Shown here: piece after piece, positions 18,274-27,010 of the stretch
Position numbering within the stretch: position 1 is the first letter of the stretch
Layout: every line of letters starts with the position of its first letter
Assembly: GCF_001051235.1 (NCBI RefSeq)
Contig: NZ_CBTJ020000114.1
Span: forward strand, 1 to 60,495
Length of the DNA: 60,495 bases
Direction: 5' to 3'
DNA from: Candidatus Competibacter denitrificans Run_A_D11
Lineage (GTDB): Bacteria > Pseudomonadota > Gammaproteobacteria > Competibacterales > Competibacteraceae
The notes under the pieces: generated by a model
The model's database searches: none
Told to the model about the DNA's origin: nothing
Seen by the model: the letters and a program-made list of their open reading frames with translations, nothing else
Made by a program: the position numbers and the translations under genes

Positions 18274-19395
18274 ATGACCCTCGGCACTCACGTTGCGTTC
18301 GCGTCCGTCCTGTACCTGGGCGGCGCGACGCTGTTCGGCTACAAGCCGGACGGGATCGGCTGGCTGCTGGCGGCTATCGCCAGTCTGCTGCCGGATATCG
18401 ACCTGCCGCCCGCCCGGATCGGCCGGCTGTTCTGGTTCGTCTCCGTGCCGCTGGAACGCCGCTTCGGCCATCGCACGATGACCCATTCCGCCGTCATGCT
18501 GCTGGTGGTCGCCGCCCTGGCCGCGCCGTTGTGGTGGGTCGCGCCGCTGTACTTCTGGGCGGTGGTCGGCGGCTACTGGTCGCACCTGTGGATCGACATG
18601 CTGAACGTGCGCGGGGTCGATCTGTTCTGGCCCTCGCCGATCCGGCTGGTGACGCCGGGGAATCGCCATTGGCGTTTGGCTGTGGGCAGCAAGGGCGAAA
18701 TGATCCTGCTATCGGCATTGCTGGCGCTGACGGTGGCGCTGTATCCGCTGAGCCATCTCGGCTTCCGGGACGCGCTCCAGGCGTTGCTCAAGAGCTTCGA
18801 TATCGCGGTCGAGCAGTACGCGCGTGTGTCCGGCACCCACTGGTACACGCTGGAACTGACCGCGACGGACAACCTCACGCTGGAACGGGTGACGTGCCGC
18901 TGTCCGGTGGTGGGGACGTGGAAGAATGGCTTCATCGTCCTGCATCAGGGCCAGCCCCGCGCGGTGGGCCAGAGCGAGGCGCAGCATAACCTGTATCCGG
19001 TCGCGGCGCGGCTGATCGCGGGCGAGCCGCTGCGGGTGGTGGCCGAACGGGTGGCGATGCAGGGCCACACTTTGCGCTGGCTGGTCAGCCGCATCGATCA
19101 AAACCGGACGTATTACCTGTTGGGTGAAGTGGAGATCGCGGATGGCCGGGGGCCGGCGCTGACGGGGCGACTCGACAGCGTGGACGCCTATAACCCGACG
19201 TCGTATCGGGGCGGCATCCTGCGCCTGCACTACGCCCGCGCTCAGGAACTGGGGCCGTGGCTGGATCTGGTGGCCGTCCGGGGCGAGGTGGTGGTGCAGT
19301 TCTGGCTCAAGCCGGGCGAGCAGCCGGTGTATTTCGATCTCGGAAACGATCCGCCCGCCGATCCGATACCGGCGGAGTTGAGGCGGTTTTTGTAG
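18274..19395 (+). CDS. YdjM-like membrane-bound metal-dependent hydrolase (DUF457)
   Basis: A 373-residue protein. The N-terminal ~200 residues match the DUF457/YdjM family: THVAFASVLYLGG with an early His, LLPDIDLPPARIG, GHRTMTHSAVML and SHLWIDMLN, the His/Asp residues being metal ligands within membrane helices. The C-terminal ~170 residues form a soluble beta-rich extension not found in YdjM. YdjM is LexA-regulated in Escherichia coli, though I see no LexA box here. The final codons are duplicated downstream (19438-19468). Confidence 0.8.
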   Translation: MTLGTHVAFASVLYLGGATLFGYKPDGIGWLLAAIASLLPDIDLPPARIGRLFWFVSVPLERRFGHRTMTHSAVMLLVVAALAAPLWWVAPLYFWAVVGGYWSHLWIDMLNVRGVDLFWPSPIRLVTPGNRHWRLAVGSKGEMILLSALLALTVALYPLSHLGFRDALQALLKSFDIAVEQYARVSGTHWYTLELTATDNLTLERVTCRCPVVGTWKNGFIVLHQGQPRAVGQSEAQHNLYPVAARLIAGEPLRVVAERVAMQGHTLRWLVSRIDQNRTYYLLGEVEIADGRGPALTGRLDSVDAYNPTSYRGGILRLHYARAQELGPWLDLVAVRGEVVVQFWLKPGEQPVYFDLGNDPPADPIPAELRRFL

Positions 19396-19437
19396 GGCGG
19401 CGGGCGGTGCTGGGGACGCTGGAGGCTGGAGACGAGC

Positions 19438-19468
19438 GGATACCGGGGCAGTTGAGGAGGTTTTTGTG
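19438..19468 (+). repeat. Duplicated 3' end of the hydrolase gene
   Basis: GATACCGGGGCAGTTGAGGA and the following bases repeat the last ~31 bp of the hydrolase gene (19365-19395) with a few changes, 73 bp downstream and including a stop. Likely the scar of an exchange that replaced the gene end. Confidence 0.6.
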
Positions 19469-19469
19469 A

Positions 19470-19783
19470 GGGGCTAGATGGAGCTTTGATCGCCGATGAA
19501 AATAATTTCCTGAGCAGTTTACTTGTATTATTTTTTAGGCTAAGAAGTATAAGTGTGAGGCTGTATGAGGCTGTATTCAGCCTCGCGTCAGCTCCCATCA
19601 GACTGCAGTTCCAAGCACCGATCCATGGGATGACTATATGGAGATGACTGCTAGTTTCCACGAGAACTGTTGAAAAATCCACTTCCGAAAAGGGAGATCT
19701 GGCAAAAAACCGGTGCAGCAGCTCGGATTACTCCGGTTAAGTGGAGACCCCGGATCTACTTTTTCATCTTGAGGAGATACATA
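19470..19783. other. Non-coding stretch before the cysteine-rich gene cluster
   Basis: About 310 bp, becoming AT-rich. No credible ORF. The only clear signal is a GAGGAGA ribosome site at its end for the 19784 gene. A promoter is expected here but no good -35/-10 pair stands out. Confidence 0.4.
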
Positions 19784-20104
19784 ATGTCATTAAAAATTGC
19801 AATTACATCCATAAGCATTTTGATGCTCACATCTGTAACTCTTGCTGAAGAGTATATAGTTAGCAAACCTGGGGTAGCTACTAAGCCTGATATGCTCTTA
19901 AGTCGACTCTCTAGTAATACATTATTCTCTGAATTTGATGTTAGTAAAAAAATTTTAGTTGCTAGTGGTGCTAGTGGTATTGGATCGTGCGGGGCATATT
20001 GTCATGATATAGAACCAACGCGAAGGAAGAGTTGTAGTAGTGATAGTCGCCCTCACTATGATAGTGGTAGATGCACCTGTGTTCGTGATCCAGCTTGTAA
20101 ATAA
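19784..20104 (+). CDS. Secreted small cysteine-rich protein 1 (106 aa)
   Basis: ATG 19784 is chosen because GAGGAGATACATA precedes it; the open frame starts further up without a ribosome site. Residues 1-21 are a signal peptide (SLKIAITSISILMLTSVTLA). The mature C-terminal 38 residues hold six cysteines in the order C-x3-C-xn-C-xn-C-x-C-x5-C, suggesting a disulphide-stabilised mini-domain. It is AT-rich relative to the island and the first of five tandem secreted Cys-rich genes. No family recognised. Confidence 0.6.
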   Translation: MSLKIAITSISILMLTSVTLAEEYIVSKPGVATKPDMLLSRLSSNTLFSEFDVSKKILVASGASGIGSCGAYCHDIEPTRRKSCSSDSRPHYDSGRCTCVRDPACK

Positions 20105-20128
20105 GTGCAAATAGTTGATTTGAGAGAG

Positions 20129-20163
20129 ATGGCGGCTGGTGACACAACTGCTTGTTCTACCCC
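20129..20163 (+). repeat. Dispersed 35-bp repeat, copy B
   Basis: Begins ATGGCGGCTGGTGACACAAC and ends TGCTTGTTCTACCCC; aligns with 8598-8632 and 8801-8835. It sits in the 314-bp gap 20105-20418, in which I otherwise see no gene. Confidence 0.6.
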
Positions 20164-20418
20164 TTCTTCGAGAGTTCTTGTGGAGGCTAGGCAGGTCGGA
20201 GAATCGTTCACGGAAATCACCATTTTGGAAGGGATCAGGTCTTGTCTTTTGCCATGCGCGCCTGACCCTTCACTCACAACCTCGCCGAAAAATTCCAGGA
20301 TTTCCTGTGGGCTTTGAAAATTTTGTCCTGTACTTAAAGCTTCCCCTTAGAGTAAACAACATGACCCCAGAAGAGATTGAAAAAAAGACTGCATGCATGG
20401 GACAGCGGAGAACTAATT

Positions 20419-20697
20419 ATGAAAGCGATTCTAAAAGTATTTACATCAACTTTACTATTTGTAGTTTCAGCTTTCGGGTGGGCGCAATCACTCGAGAACG
20501 AATCTCTTTCAATAACCTTTCCAGTAGTTAATAAGGAATTCTCTATACTCGTAGCAGACTCCGGCAGACAGCAATGTCTCCAGACCTGCCAAGCTATATA
20601 TGGGCATTGTGAAATTACCTGTATTGGTTTATCAAGCGAGAATTCGTGTAAAAGCGAGTGTAGGTACAAATATGATGTGTGTCGATCATCTTGTTAA
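20419..20697 (+). CDS. Secreted small cysteine-rich protein 2 (92 aa)
   Basis: ATG 20419 follows GCGGAGAAC; the upstream 14 codons of the frame lack a ribosome site. A signal peptide covers residues 1-22 (ILKVFTSTLLFVVSAFGWAQ). The last 40 residues have eight cysteines in two CX3C-type pairs and spacing like a helical hairpin (CLQTCQAIYGHCEITC, CKSECRYKYDVC). Cytoplasmic function is unlikely. Homology to the neighbours is only in architecture. Confidence 0.6.
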   Translation: MKAILKVFTSTLLFVVSAFGWAQSLENESLSITFPVVNKEFSILVADSGRQQCLQTCQAIYGHCEITCIGLSSENSCKSECRYKYDVCRSSC

Positions 20698-21234
20698 ACC
20701 TGAACCATAATACTACTCCTATACCGTTTGTGGAATTTCAACTCCTTGGATAAGGAGTGGGTGCAGCCCTTTTAAGGTGATCATAACTTTTTGTATATAA
20801 ACAATAATAACTGAAAAACTAACTTCTGTGATTTTATAAAGCAATTAATGTACCAAATTTTTATAAATCAGCTAATTATATAAAATTATTTTATATAATT
20901 GATATTTAATAACTTTCAAATAATTTTATCATTAGATGTTGATCGACATATCTAGAGATAAATGGGTAAAACTAGAGGTTCACTGCTAAAAGGCTGAAAA
21001 CCCGGTGCCAGCGGATGCCAGCGAATGTTTACCCACCTTAAAAGGGCTGGGAGTGGGTGGCGCGAAGCGCCAAGGTGGCTTGAATCGTTGATTCCACAAT
21101 TCGGATAGGAGCGCTATATAGCCATCCTAAATCAGTCATGGTGTTAGGTTGAGCTGGTGTTCAGCGTGTAACCAAACACACAAAATGTTTGAATTTTGTG
21201 ATTCTTACTTTTTCAGGATCTGCGAGAATTTGAA
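20698..21234. other. AT-rich gene-free stretch with long inverted repeat
   Basis: No credible gene in 537 bp. Perfect 16-bp arms CAGCCCTTTTAAGGTG (20764-20779) and CACCTTAAAAGGGCTG (21034-21049) enclose a 254-bp very AT-rich core, and GAGTGGGTG occurs outside both arms. It looks like a MITE or decayed IS. A short GGCGCGAAGCGCC hairpin follows at about 21060. Confidence 0.5.
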
Positions 21235-21852
21235 ATGGTCAATCTACGTTTTTTTGACTTCTCAGTTATAGCGATCTTCTTACTCTTTCTCCACGCTGGA
21301 AATTCGCATGCAGGCTCGAAAACTTGCGATAACCAGCTTGATGTGTGTGGTAAAAGAATTGACTTGGAAAATGATCGCTGTTGGGCATCGTGCGAAAAAC
21401 GTTACGAAGATGATTTCGATGCCAAAGACAGATGCACTGATCGATGCATACAAACAAGTGAATTGGCCGATAAAACTTGTATCCGCAATTACGATCAGTG
21501 TGAAAGTTCAGCCGATTCGTCACCGTCCCCAAATCCTCGATCGACATTAGGGGCGGCGCAACGCCAAGCCGAGAACCGCGAACGCCTGGCTGCCAAGGCA
21601 CAGAACTGCAACTGGGACGTCACCTGGCAACAGTTTGCTGGCTACCAACAGTGCGTGGACGCGGTCAGCGCCGCTTTCCTCTCGTTGGCAAACCGCTGCA
21701 TGACCGGCGCACGCAACCTGACGGACTACCATTTCCGCTCCGGCCGGGCCGGAGCGGCGATCGATGCCGACCTACGCAAAGGAGATTGTCCTTCTAAATA
21801 CAGTGCCATACAGAGCGCCTGTCTCGCCTATTGCCAGCTCACGTATTGGTAG
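21235..21852 (+). CDS. Secreted cysteine-rich protein 3 (205 aa)
   Basis: Signal peptide at residues 1-26 (FFDFSVIAIFLLFLHAGNSH). The mature N-terminal half (about 27-90) has CDNQLDVCGKR, CWASCEKRY, CTDRCIQ and CIRNYDQCE, a string of CX3C helices. A polar linker then leads to a second Cys-containing domain (CNWDVTWQQFAGYQQC ... CLAYCQLTYW). Codon usage shifts from AT-rich to GC-rich near codon 105, so the gene may be a chimera of an acquired secretion module and a resident domain. Function unknown. Confidence 0.65.
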   Translation: MVNLRFFDFSVIAIFLLFLHAGNSHAGSKTCDNQLDVCGKRIDLENDRCWASCEKRYEDDFDAKDRCTDRCIQTSELADKTCIRNYDQCESSADSSPSPNPRSTLGAAQRQAENRERLAAKAQNCNWDVTWQQFAGYQQCVDAVSAAFLSLANRCMTGARNLTDYHFRSGRAGAAIDADLRKGDCPSKYSAIQSACLAYCQLTYW

Positions 21853-21955
21853 GCCCGGGGTAATCGCATTAGAATATGATAATAAGTAGCTGTTCGAAAT
21901 CATGCCATCAGCATCTTAATTTTCAATTTTAATCAAATACTTATAGGTATATGTA

Positions 21956-22573
21956 ATGAATAACTCCTACCCAGTTTTGAGAACGCTGACTGTGATTGTA
22001 GCCTTATGCGGCATGACTGCCGGCAACGCACTCGCAGATTGCCCATCGCCGTATCGTCCGTCAGTGGAAAGTGTAGATGGTGTCACGCGGTTAAATGCGT
22101 ATGCCGAAGGTCCACACTGCATCATTGGACCAACACCATACTGTTCAAATTGTGTATCCGGTTATCAACACACTTGCGATGCATACGGTCGGTGGCAGGT
22201 TGACAAAGCATACCCATGTAAGAAAGCCAGTAATAAATCTCGACCGTCAAACGAATCAGGATCAGACAAATCAGGGTCATATCCAGGATCTGGAAAGGCA
22301 GGTGGCTCAAACTCAACCGTAATCCGACCGGTACGGTATAGAGCTTGCCATTATTACATGAATGGATACAAGGTGCCACGAATGTCTCTTAGGGATGCAG
22401 AAGCTGGAGTGCAATCTGGACACTTGACACGAGGAGAATGTTTTCAAAAAGAGTGCCGTTATTTCAATGCGAGTGGACAAGAAATTGATCTTTCTCACTT
22501 ACCAGTTAATAAATTACTTGATGGAATGAAACAGAGAAATGTAGACAGAGTAGAATGTACCCCTGATGACTAG
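21956..22573 (+). CDS. Secreted cysteine-rich protein 4 (205 aa)
   Basis: Signal peptide at 1-27 (LRTLTVIVALCGMTAGNALA). A first Cys domain (CPSPYRP ... CIIGPTPYCSNC ... CDAYGRW ... YPC) resembles a small extracellular 'conserved Cys' repeat, followed by a Ser/Gly-rich linker (about 95-120) and a second domain with CHYYMNGYK, RGECFQKECRYF. The two-domain plan with a flexible linker is shared with gene 3. No family recognised. Confidence 0.65.
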   Translation: MNNSYPVLRTLTVIVALCGMTAGNALADCPSPYRPSVESVDGVTRLNAYAEGPHCIIGPTPYCSNCVSGYQHTCDAYGRWQVDKAYPCKKASNKSRPSNESGSDKSGSYPGSGKAGGSNSTVIRPVRYRACHYYMNGYKVPRMSLRDAEAGVQSGHLTRGECFQKECRYFNASGQEIDLSHLPVNKLLDGMKQRNVDRVECTPDD

Positions 22574-22728
22574 GAGAAAGAGTTAGAAATGGCTAAAGAG
22601 TCGCTGAGCATTTACGATTTCGTAAGCACCTGAGTCATGCTAACCTGCGCTGAACGTCGATAGTTCCGTAGTCGAATTATTATCCGTCTGCGGCTCAAAT
22701 TTCTATAGTATAAATAAGGAGAACTGGT

Positions 22729-23217
22729 ATGTGCTTCTTGATCCTTTCTCTTATGGCCGGTGCTGCCGCAATGATTACATCAGTCGATGGGTATTCCGCT
22801 GTTGCTGAGGTCGAATGTGCTGCCGGCTATCATAGCCGTTCGCAGTACCTGATTGCGCGGAATGAGCGTGAGCTGAATAGTCTTATCAATTCGTACACTA
22901 GAACCTGTGCGTCTAAGTGGGGTGGGCACATAAATGTACTGCTTAAGTGCAAGGGGACGGGATGGGTTGCCACAGCAGCCGAGCAAGGTGGCTCAAAATC
23001 GGGTGAGGCTTGTGGTTTCAAGTCGTTGGAGACCGCTGAGCAGACCGCCGTCAACGAGTGTCGTAAGATCGGTGGCTCGAACTGCCTTGTGAACTGGAGC
23101 GGTTGTGATGACGGCACTATTCTTGGACAAGATGGTGATCTTGACCCTCAATGGAAACTGAAGCATATGGAGAATAACCGTGGCCTTCGTGGTCGTTCGT
23201 GCATGACTGTACGATAG
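22729..23217 (+). CDS. Secreted protein with DUF4189-like domain (162 aa)
   Basis: Strong ribosome site (AAGGAGAACTGGT) before ATG 22729. A signal-like N-terminus ends about residue 26. The C-terminal half has the pattern CGFKSLETAEQTAVNECRK ... GGSNCLV, as in DUF4189 proteins (A/G-rich strand, helix with conserved Cys, C-terminal Cys). Six or more cysteines occur. The last gene of the tandem secreted cluster. Confidence 0.65.
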   Translation: MCFLILSLMAGAAAMITSVDGYSAVAEVECAAGYHSRSQYLIARNERELNSLINSYTRTCASKWGGHINVLLKCKGTGWVATAAEQGGSKSGEACGFKSLETAEQTAVNECRKIGGSNCLVNWSGCDDGTILGQDGDLDPQWKLKHMENNRGLRGRSCMTVR

Positions 23218-23446
23218 TGCCATTCTGGTTCCGTTGCGTTAATGCAAAGGTAACCGTTCATTCCCCTCCCGATAACGGCTGACGTACCCGTTCTCCCCCC
23301 TATCGGGGCAATGGAGCGAGTGACAGACCAGCGCGGCGGTCGGCGATGGCCTGTTCGCGATAGCGCGACAGGGAGTGGCCGTGTCGGCGAGCAGGGCCAC
23401 GGACCCGCGAGTCCAACCTCGGTGAAGAAATGGGCTAACTCCTCTC

Positions 23447-23854
23447 TCACAACCTCCCCACTACCTGCTCCATCCGCTCCTGGCCGACGTTGGTGTAAAT
23501 CTGCGTGGTGGCGATGGACTCGTGGCCGAGCAGCGCCTTGATGTCCACCAGCTCGGCCCCGGCGTTCAGCAGGTTCGTGGCGTAAGTATGGCGCAATTTG
23601 TGCGGGCTGATCTTCTTTTCGATGCCGGCCTTCTGCACCATCCCGCGCAGATAGGCGCGGGCGGCTTGGGAGGACACCGGCTTTTGCCCTGCTGTGCGGG
23701 CGAACACGAACTCCCCTCTGGGTTGGTCCTTCAGCCAGAACCCGAACACCTGACCGAACGCCGCCGGTAAGGGGACGAGCCGCTCCTTGTCGCCCTTGCC
23801 GATCACCCGCACCGAGCGGGCCGTGCCGTCTTGCAAGCGCGCGTCTATAATCAA
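23447..23854 (-). pseudogene. 3' fragment of a tyrosine recombinase (paralogue of 24855 gene)
   Basis: The 135 codons match the C-terminal catalytic half of the complete integrase at 24855-25784 at high identity (shared RVIGKGDKERLVPLP, SPHKLRHTYATNLLNAGAEL, LLGHESIATTQIYTNV). The Arg I box and N-terminal SAM-like domain are missing and no ribosome site precedes it. Fragment plus intact copy flank the EamA gene in the same orientation, as after a tandem duplication or integration and partial loss. Confidence 0.85.
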
Positions 23855-23940
23855 AGATACAAGACCGGTGGGTGTTTTTCTATCGAGGACGTACCGAAAC
23901 TCCTCGGATGAAACGGGATGCGTCCCTGTGGCGGTGTCAC

Positions 23941-24858
23941 CTACCGCCGCGCCATGACCGTTACCCCCATGATCACCAGGGCGGCCCCCGCCAGTTGCCC
24001 GACGCCTAACGCCTCATCGAGCAGGAGCCACGCCAGCAGCAGGGTCACGATGGGTCCCAGGCTGCCGGTCAAGGCGACCGGTCCCGCGCCCAGGCGGCGG
24101 ATGGCTTCCGACACCCCCCACACCGGCAACACGGTCGAAAACAGCGTCATGGCCAGCGCCAGCGCGTAAACCGGCCCCGGCTGGAGCAGCAGGACCGCGA
24201 CCGGCCGCAGCAGCAGAAACTGCCCGATGGCCAGCAGACCGGCCACGATCGAGGCGAACGCCGTGACCCGCAGGACCCCGAGCCGGTTCACCACCCGGCC
24301 GTTCCCCAACAGGTAGAGCGCGTAGGACAGCGCACTGCCAAACACCAGTAGACTGCCTAGCGCGAGGTCCCGCGTTGATCCGACCAGCCGCCAGTCATGC
24401 GCCACCGCCAGCGCGATACCGGCATAACACAGCGCCAGCGCACTCAGCACCCGGCCCGTGATCCGCTGACCGAACAGCAACGCCGACAGCAGCACGACCA
24501 ACGTGGGATAGACGAACAGGATCAGCCGCTCCAACGCCGCGCTGATGTAACGCAGACCGAGAAAGTCGAGATAACTCGCCAGGTAGTAGCCCAACAACCC
24601 CAACCCGAACAGCCAGACCCCATCCTGCGGCGTCAACCGGCTCGTGGCGCGGCGGACGCTCACCCAAGCCATACCGATAAAGAACGGCAGGCTGAACGCC
24701 ATGCGCAAGGCCAGCAGGGTTTCGGCGTCCACCCCGTACCGGTAGGCGAGCTTGACCAGGATCGCCTTGAAGGAAAAGCCGACCGCCGCCAGCACCGCGC
24801 ACAGCAGGCCGAATTGGTCCAGCGCGATGGCCGGAACCGGGCGGTCGCCCGAACTCAC
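23941..24858 (-). CDS. EamA-family (DMT) transporter
   Basis: A 305-residue protein with ten predicted membrane helices in two EamA repeats. Typical motifs are LRMAFSLPFF, YYLASYLDFLGLRYISAALERLI (first repeat) and the second-repeat LSYALYLLGNG, TGSLGPIVTLLLAWLLLDEAL. The family exports metabolites or takes up small solutes; substrate cannot be inferred. Its start overlaps the stop of the upstream integrase gene by 4 nt (ATGA), which is an odd partnership. Confidence 0.9.
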   Translation of the reverse strand: MSSGDRPVPAIALDQFGLLCAVLAAVGFSFKAILVKLAYRYGVDAETLLALRMAFSLPFFIGMAWVSVRRATSRLTPQDGVWLFGLGLLGYYLASYLDFLGLRYISAALERLILFVYPTLVVLLSALLFGQRITGRVLSALALCYAGIALAVAHDWRLVGSTRDLALGSLLVFGSALSYALYLLGNGRVVNRLGVLRVTAFASIVAGLLAIGQFLLLRPVAVLLLQPGPVYALALAMTLFSTVLPVWGVSEAIRRLGAGPVALTGSLGPIVTLLLAWLLLDEALGVGQLAGAALVIMGVTVMARR

Positions 24859-25784
24859 AGCTTGTTGACCACCGCCGCCATGCGGTCCTGATCGACGTGG
24901 GTATAGATCTGCGTCGTCGCCAGATTCACATGCCCCAGCAGGGCCTGAATATCCACCAGCTCGGCGCCGGCGTTCAGGAGATTCGTGGCGTAGGTGTGGC
25001 GCAGCTTGTGCGGGGTGATGGGCTTGGCGATGTGGGCCTTGTCCTTGAGCCGGCGCAAGTAGGCGCGGGCCGCGTGCGCGCCAGGCGGCTGACCCCGGGG
25101 CTTCTGGGCGAACACGTACTCCTCCGCCGGCTTGTCCTTCAGCCAGAACCCAAACACTTGGCCGAACTTCTCCGGCAGCGGCACCAGCCGTTCCTTGTCG
25201 CCCTTGCCGATCACCCGCACCGCCAGCGCCGTACCATCGCGCAACCGCACGTCCCGCACCTTCAGGCCGAGGGCCTCGGAGATGCGTAGCCCCGAGTTCA
25301 GCAGCAGGCCGAACAGTAGTTCATAGCGCTGGCGGATCGTCCGCAGGTGCGCCCGCCGCTGCCCAAAGATATTCTCCGGGATGTCGTCCACCCGCCGCAC
25401 CGCCGCTTCCAGGGCGGCCTGTTCCTCGCGCTCCAGCCACACCGGCATGCGCTGCGGCCGCTTGGGCTTGTCGGCCAGATACACCGGATCGTCCACCACG
25501 ATCTCGTTCTTCTTGGCCCAGCGGTAGAAGGTGCTCAGGCAGCTCAGCCGCCGCGACACCAGATGCGCCCCGACCTTTCTCTCCCGCAACTGCCAAGCGC
25601 TGAACTGCTCCACGTCCAGCGCCTTGACCCGCTGCCAGTCCTTGCTGGCCTCCGTCAGCCACCCCGCCCAGATGCCCAAGTCGGAATGGTAGTTGTAGCA
25701 GGTGCGCGGGCTGTGCCCCCGCGTGTAGCGCAGATGCGAGAGGAACTCCTTGCGGGCCTCGTCGAAGATTTCCCGGTCGAACAT
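24855..25784 (-). CDS. Tyrosine recombinase / XerC-like integrase
   Basis: 309 residues: an N-terminal SAM-like core-binding domain (FDEARKEFLSHLRYTRGHSP) and a C-terminal catalytic domain with R (NSGLRISEALGL), K (GKGDKERLVPLP), HxxR (PHKLRHTYATNLL), H (LLGHVNLATTQ) and Tyr (IYTHVDQ). It is intact and probably active on an attachment or dimer-resolution site. Expressed divergently from the WGR gene across a 213-bp AT-rich spacer that holds a 26-bp dyad. Translationally coupled to the EamA gene. Confidence 0.92.
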   Translation of the reverse strand: MFDREIFDEARKEFLSHLRYTRGHSPRTCYNYHSDLGIWAGWLTEASKDWQRVKALDVEQFSAWQLRERKVGAHLVSRRLSCLSTFYRWAKKNEIVVDDPVYLADKPKRPQRMPVWLEREEQAALEAAVRRVDDIPENIFGQRRAHLRTIRQRYELLFGLLLNSGLRISEALGLKVRDVRLRDGTALAVRVIGKGDKERLVPLPEKFGQVFGFWLKDKPAEEYVFAQKPRGQPPGAHAARAYLRRLKDKAHIAKPITPHKLRHTYATNLLNAGAELVDIQALLGHVNLATTQIYTHVDQDRMAAVVNKL

Positions 25785-25853
25785 GATGGCTCTTCTCCAC
25801 CCGCTCCTCGGTCCCCTGTTGCGGGTTGGGCGGGATATTGGGGAGGGATACTA

Positions 25854-25879
25854 TTTACTCAAATTGATATTTGAGTAAA
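25854..25879. promoter_or_regulatory. 26-bp dyad upstream of the integrase (operator or recombination site)
   Basis: Perfect arms TTTACTCAAA (25854-25863) and TTTGAGTAAA (25870-25879) with a 6-nt centre TTGATA. It lies 70 bp before the integrase start in an otherwise AT-rich spacer. Length and 6-nt centre are compatible with a tyrosine-recombinase core site as well as a repressor operator. Confidence 0.55.
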
Positions 25880-26183
25880 CTTAGTTTAAAACAAATTTTC
25901 GGCATTTTAAGCCGGGACGACAAATTTCGGCCTATTCAGAGGGTGGATAACCCGCCGGGTGACGTCAATTCTCAATTAAAATGACGCAAACATTTCTTTG
26001 AATGAGCAGGTCGCGATGGAAAACTTGCACCGGAGCTGGGAAAGAGCGACAGAATGGGGTGTGCGCGATGATGAAATCCAGGTGCAACCAGATTTGTGGG
26101 GGCAATGGATGGTGACGTGGACCTGGGGCCGACAAGGCACTACTCTGGGTCAAACCCGACGCACGCCCTGCCACTCCTACTTA

Positions 26184-27010
26184 GGTTCTGTTGACATTTC
26201 GCAGTACAGATCGGAAGGTTGGAATTTTTGCGGAACGACATGGACCGAACCTTCCTGACCGACGAACAATGGGCGGTGATTTTGCCGTTTCTGCTGAGCC
26301 ATTCCCATGTTTATGTGGGAACCCCCCTTGCCTGCCGAGCTTTTCTGGAGGCGGTGTTGTGGGTGCTGCGCAGCGGTGGTCAGTGGCGGTTGTTGCCCGC
26401 AACGCGGGGAGCGTGGAACCGCGTTTTCAAGCGCTTTGCCCGGTGGCAACGATGCGGCGTCTGGGCCGAGTTGCAGGCCCACGTCACGCGGGAACCCGAC
26501 CTGCAACATCTGCTGATCGACAGTACGGTAGTCCGTGCCCACCCCGGCGCGGCGGGGGCGGAGCAGAGTTCCGCCGAGGCGGAAGCCTTGGGCCGTTCGC
26601 GGGGCGGCTTTGGCACTAAGATTCATGCCGTGACGGAAGCCTTGGGCAATCCCCTGGCCTTCGTCCTCACCGGCGGGCAAGTGTCCGATATCGGGCAGGC
26701 GGAACGGCTGATCGGGGAATTCCCGGCCGAAGCCGTCATCGGCGATAAGGGTTACGATTCTGATGCGTTCGTGAAGGTCGTGGAGAAGCGCGGCATGCAA
26801 GCGGTCATTCCGCCCCGTTCCAACCGCTTGAATCCACGGACCTACGACCGACATCTTTATAAGGAACGTCATCTCGTTGAATGCTTTTTCAACAAGATCA
26901 AGCACTATCGCCGCATCTTTTCGCGTTTCGAGAAAACCGCCAACCACTTCATGGCCTTCCTACACTTCGTTGCTTTCCTCATTTGGACTCGATGAAATGT
27001 CAACAGAACC
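26184..27010 (+). mobile_element. IS5-family (IS427-like) insertion sequence, 827 bp
   Basis: Terminal inverted repeats GGTTCTGTTGACATTTC (26184-26200) and its complement ending at 27010 are flanked by TA duplications (26182-26183, 27011-27012). One transposase fills the element. The 2-bp TA duplication is verified by restoration of the host frame. Confidence 0.93.
26240..26995 (+). CDS. IS5-family transposase
   Basis: 251 residues from ATG 26240 (MDRTFLTDEQWAVI); earlier in-frame codons overlap the terminal repeat. The DDE signature is visible: IDSTVVRAHPG (first Asp), GDKGYDSD (second Asp), and ERHLVECFFNKIKHYRRI with the catalytic Glu. Typical of single-ORF IS427-group elements. Intact. 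Confidence 0.95.
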   Translation: MDRTFLTDEQWAVILPFLLSHSHVYVGTPLACRAFLEAVLWVLRSGGQWRLLPATRGAWNRVFKRFARWQRCGVWAELQAHVTREPDLQHLLIDSTVVRAHPGAAGAEQSSAEAEALGRSRGGFGTKIHAVTEALGNPLAFVLTGGQVSDIGQAERLIGEFPAEAVIGDKGYDSDAFVKVVEKRGMQAVIPPRSNRLNPRTYDRHLYKERHLVECFFNKIKHYRRIFSRFEKTANHFMAFLHFVAFLIWTR

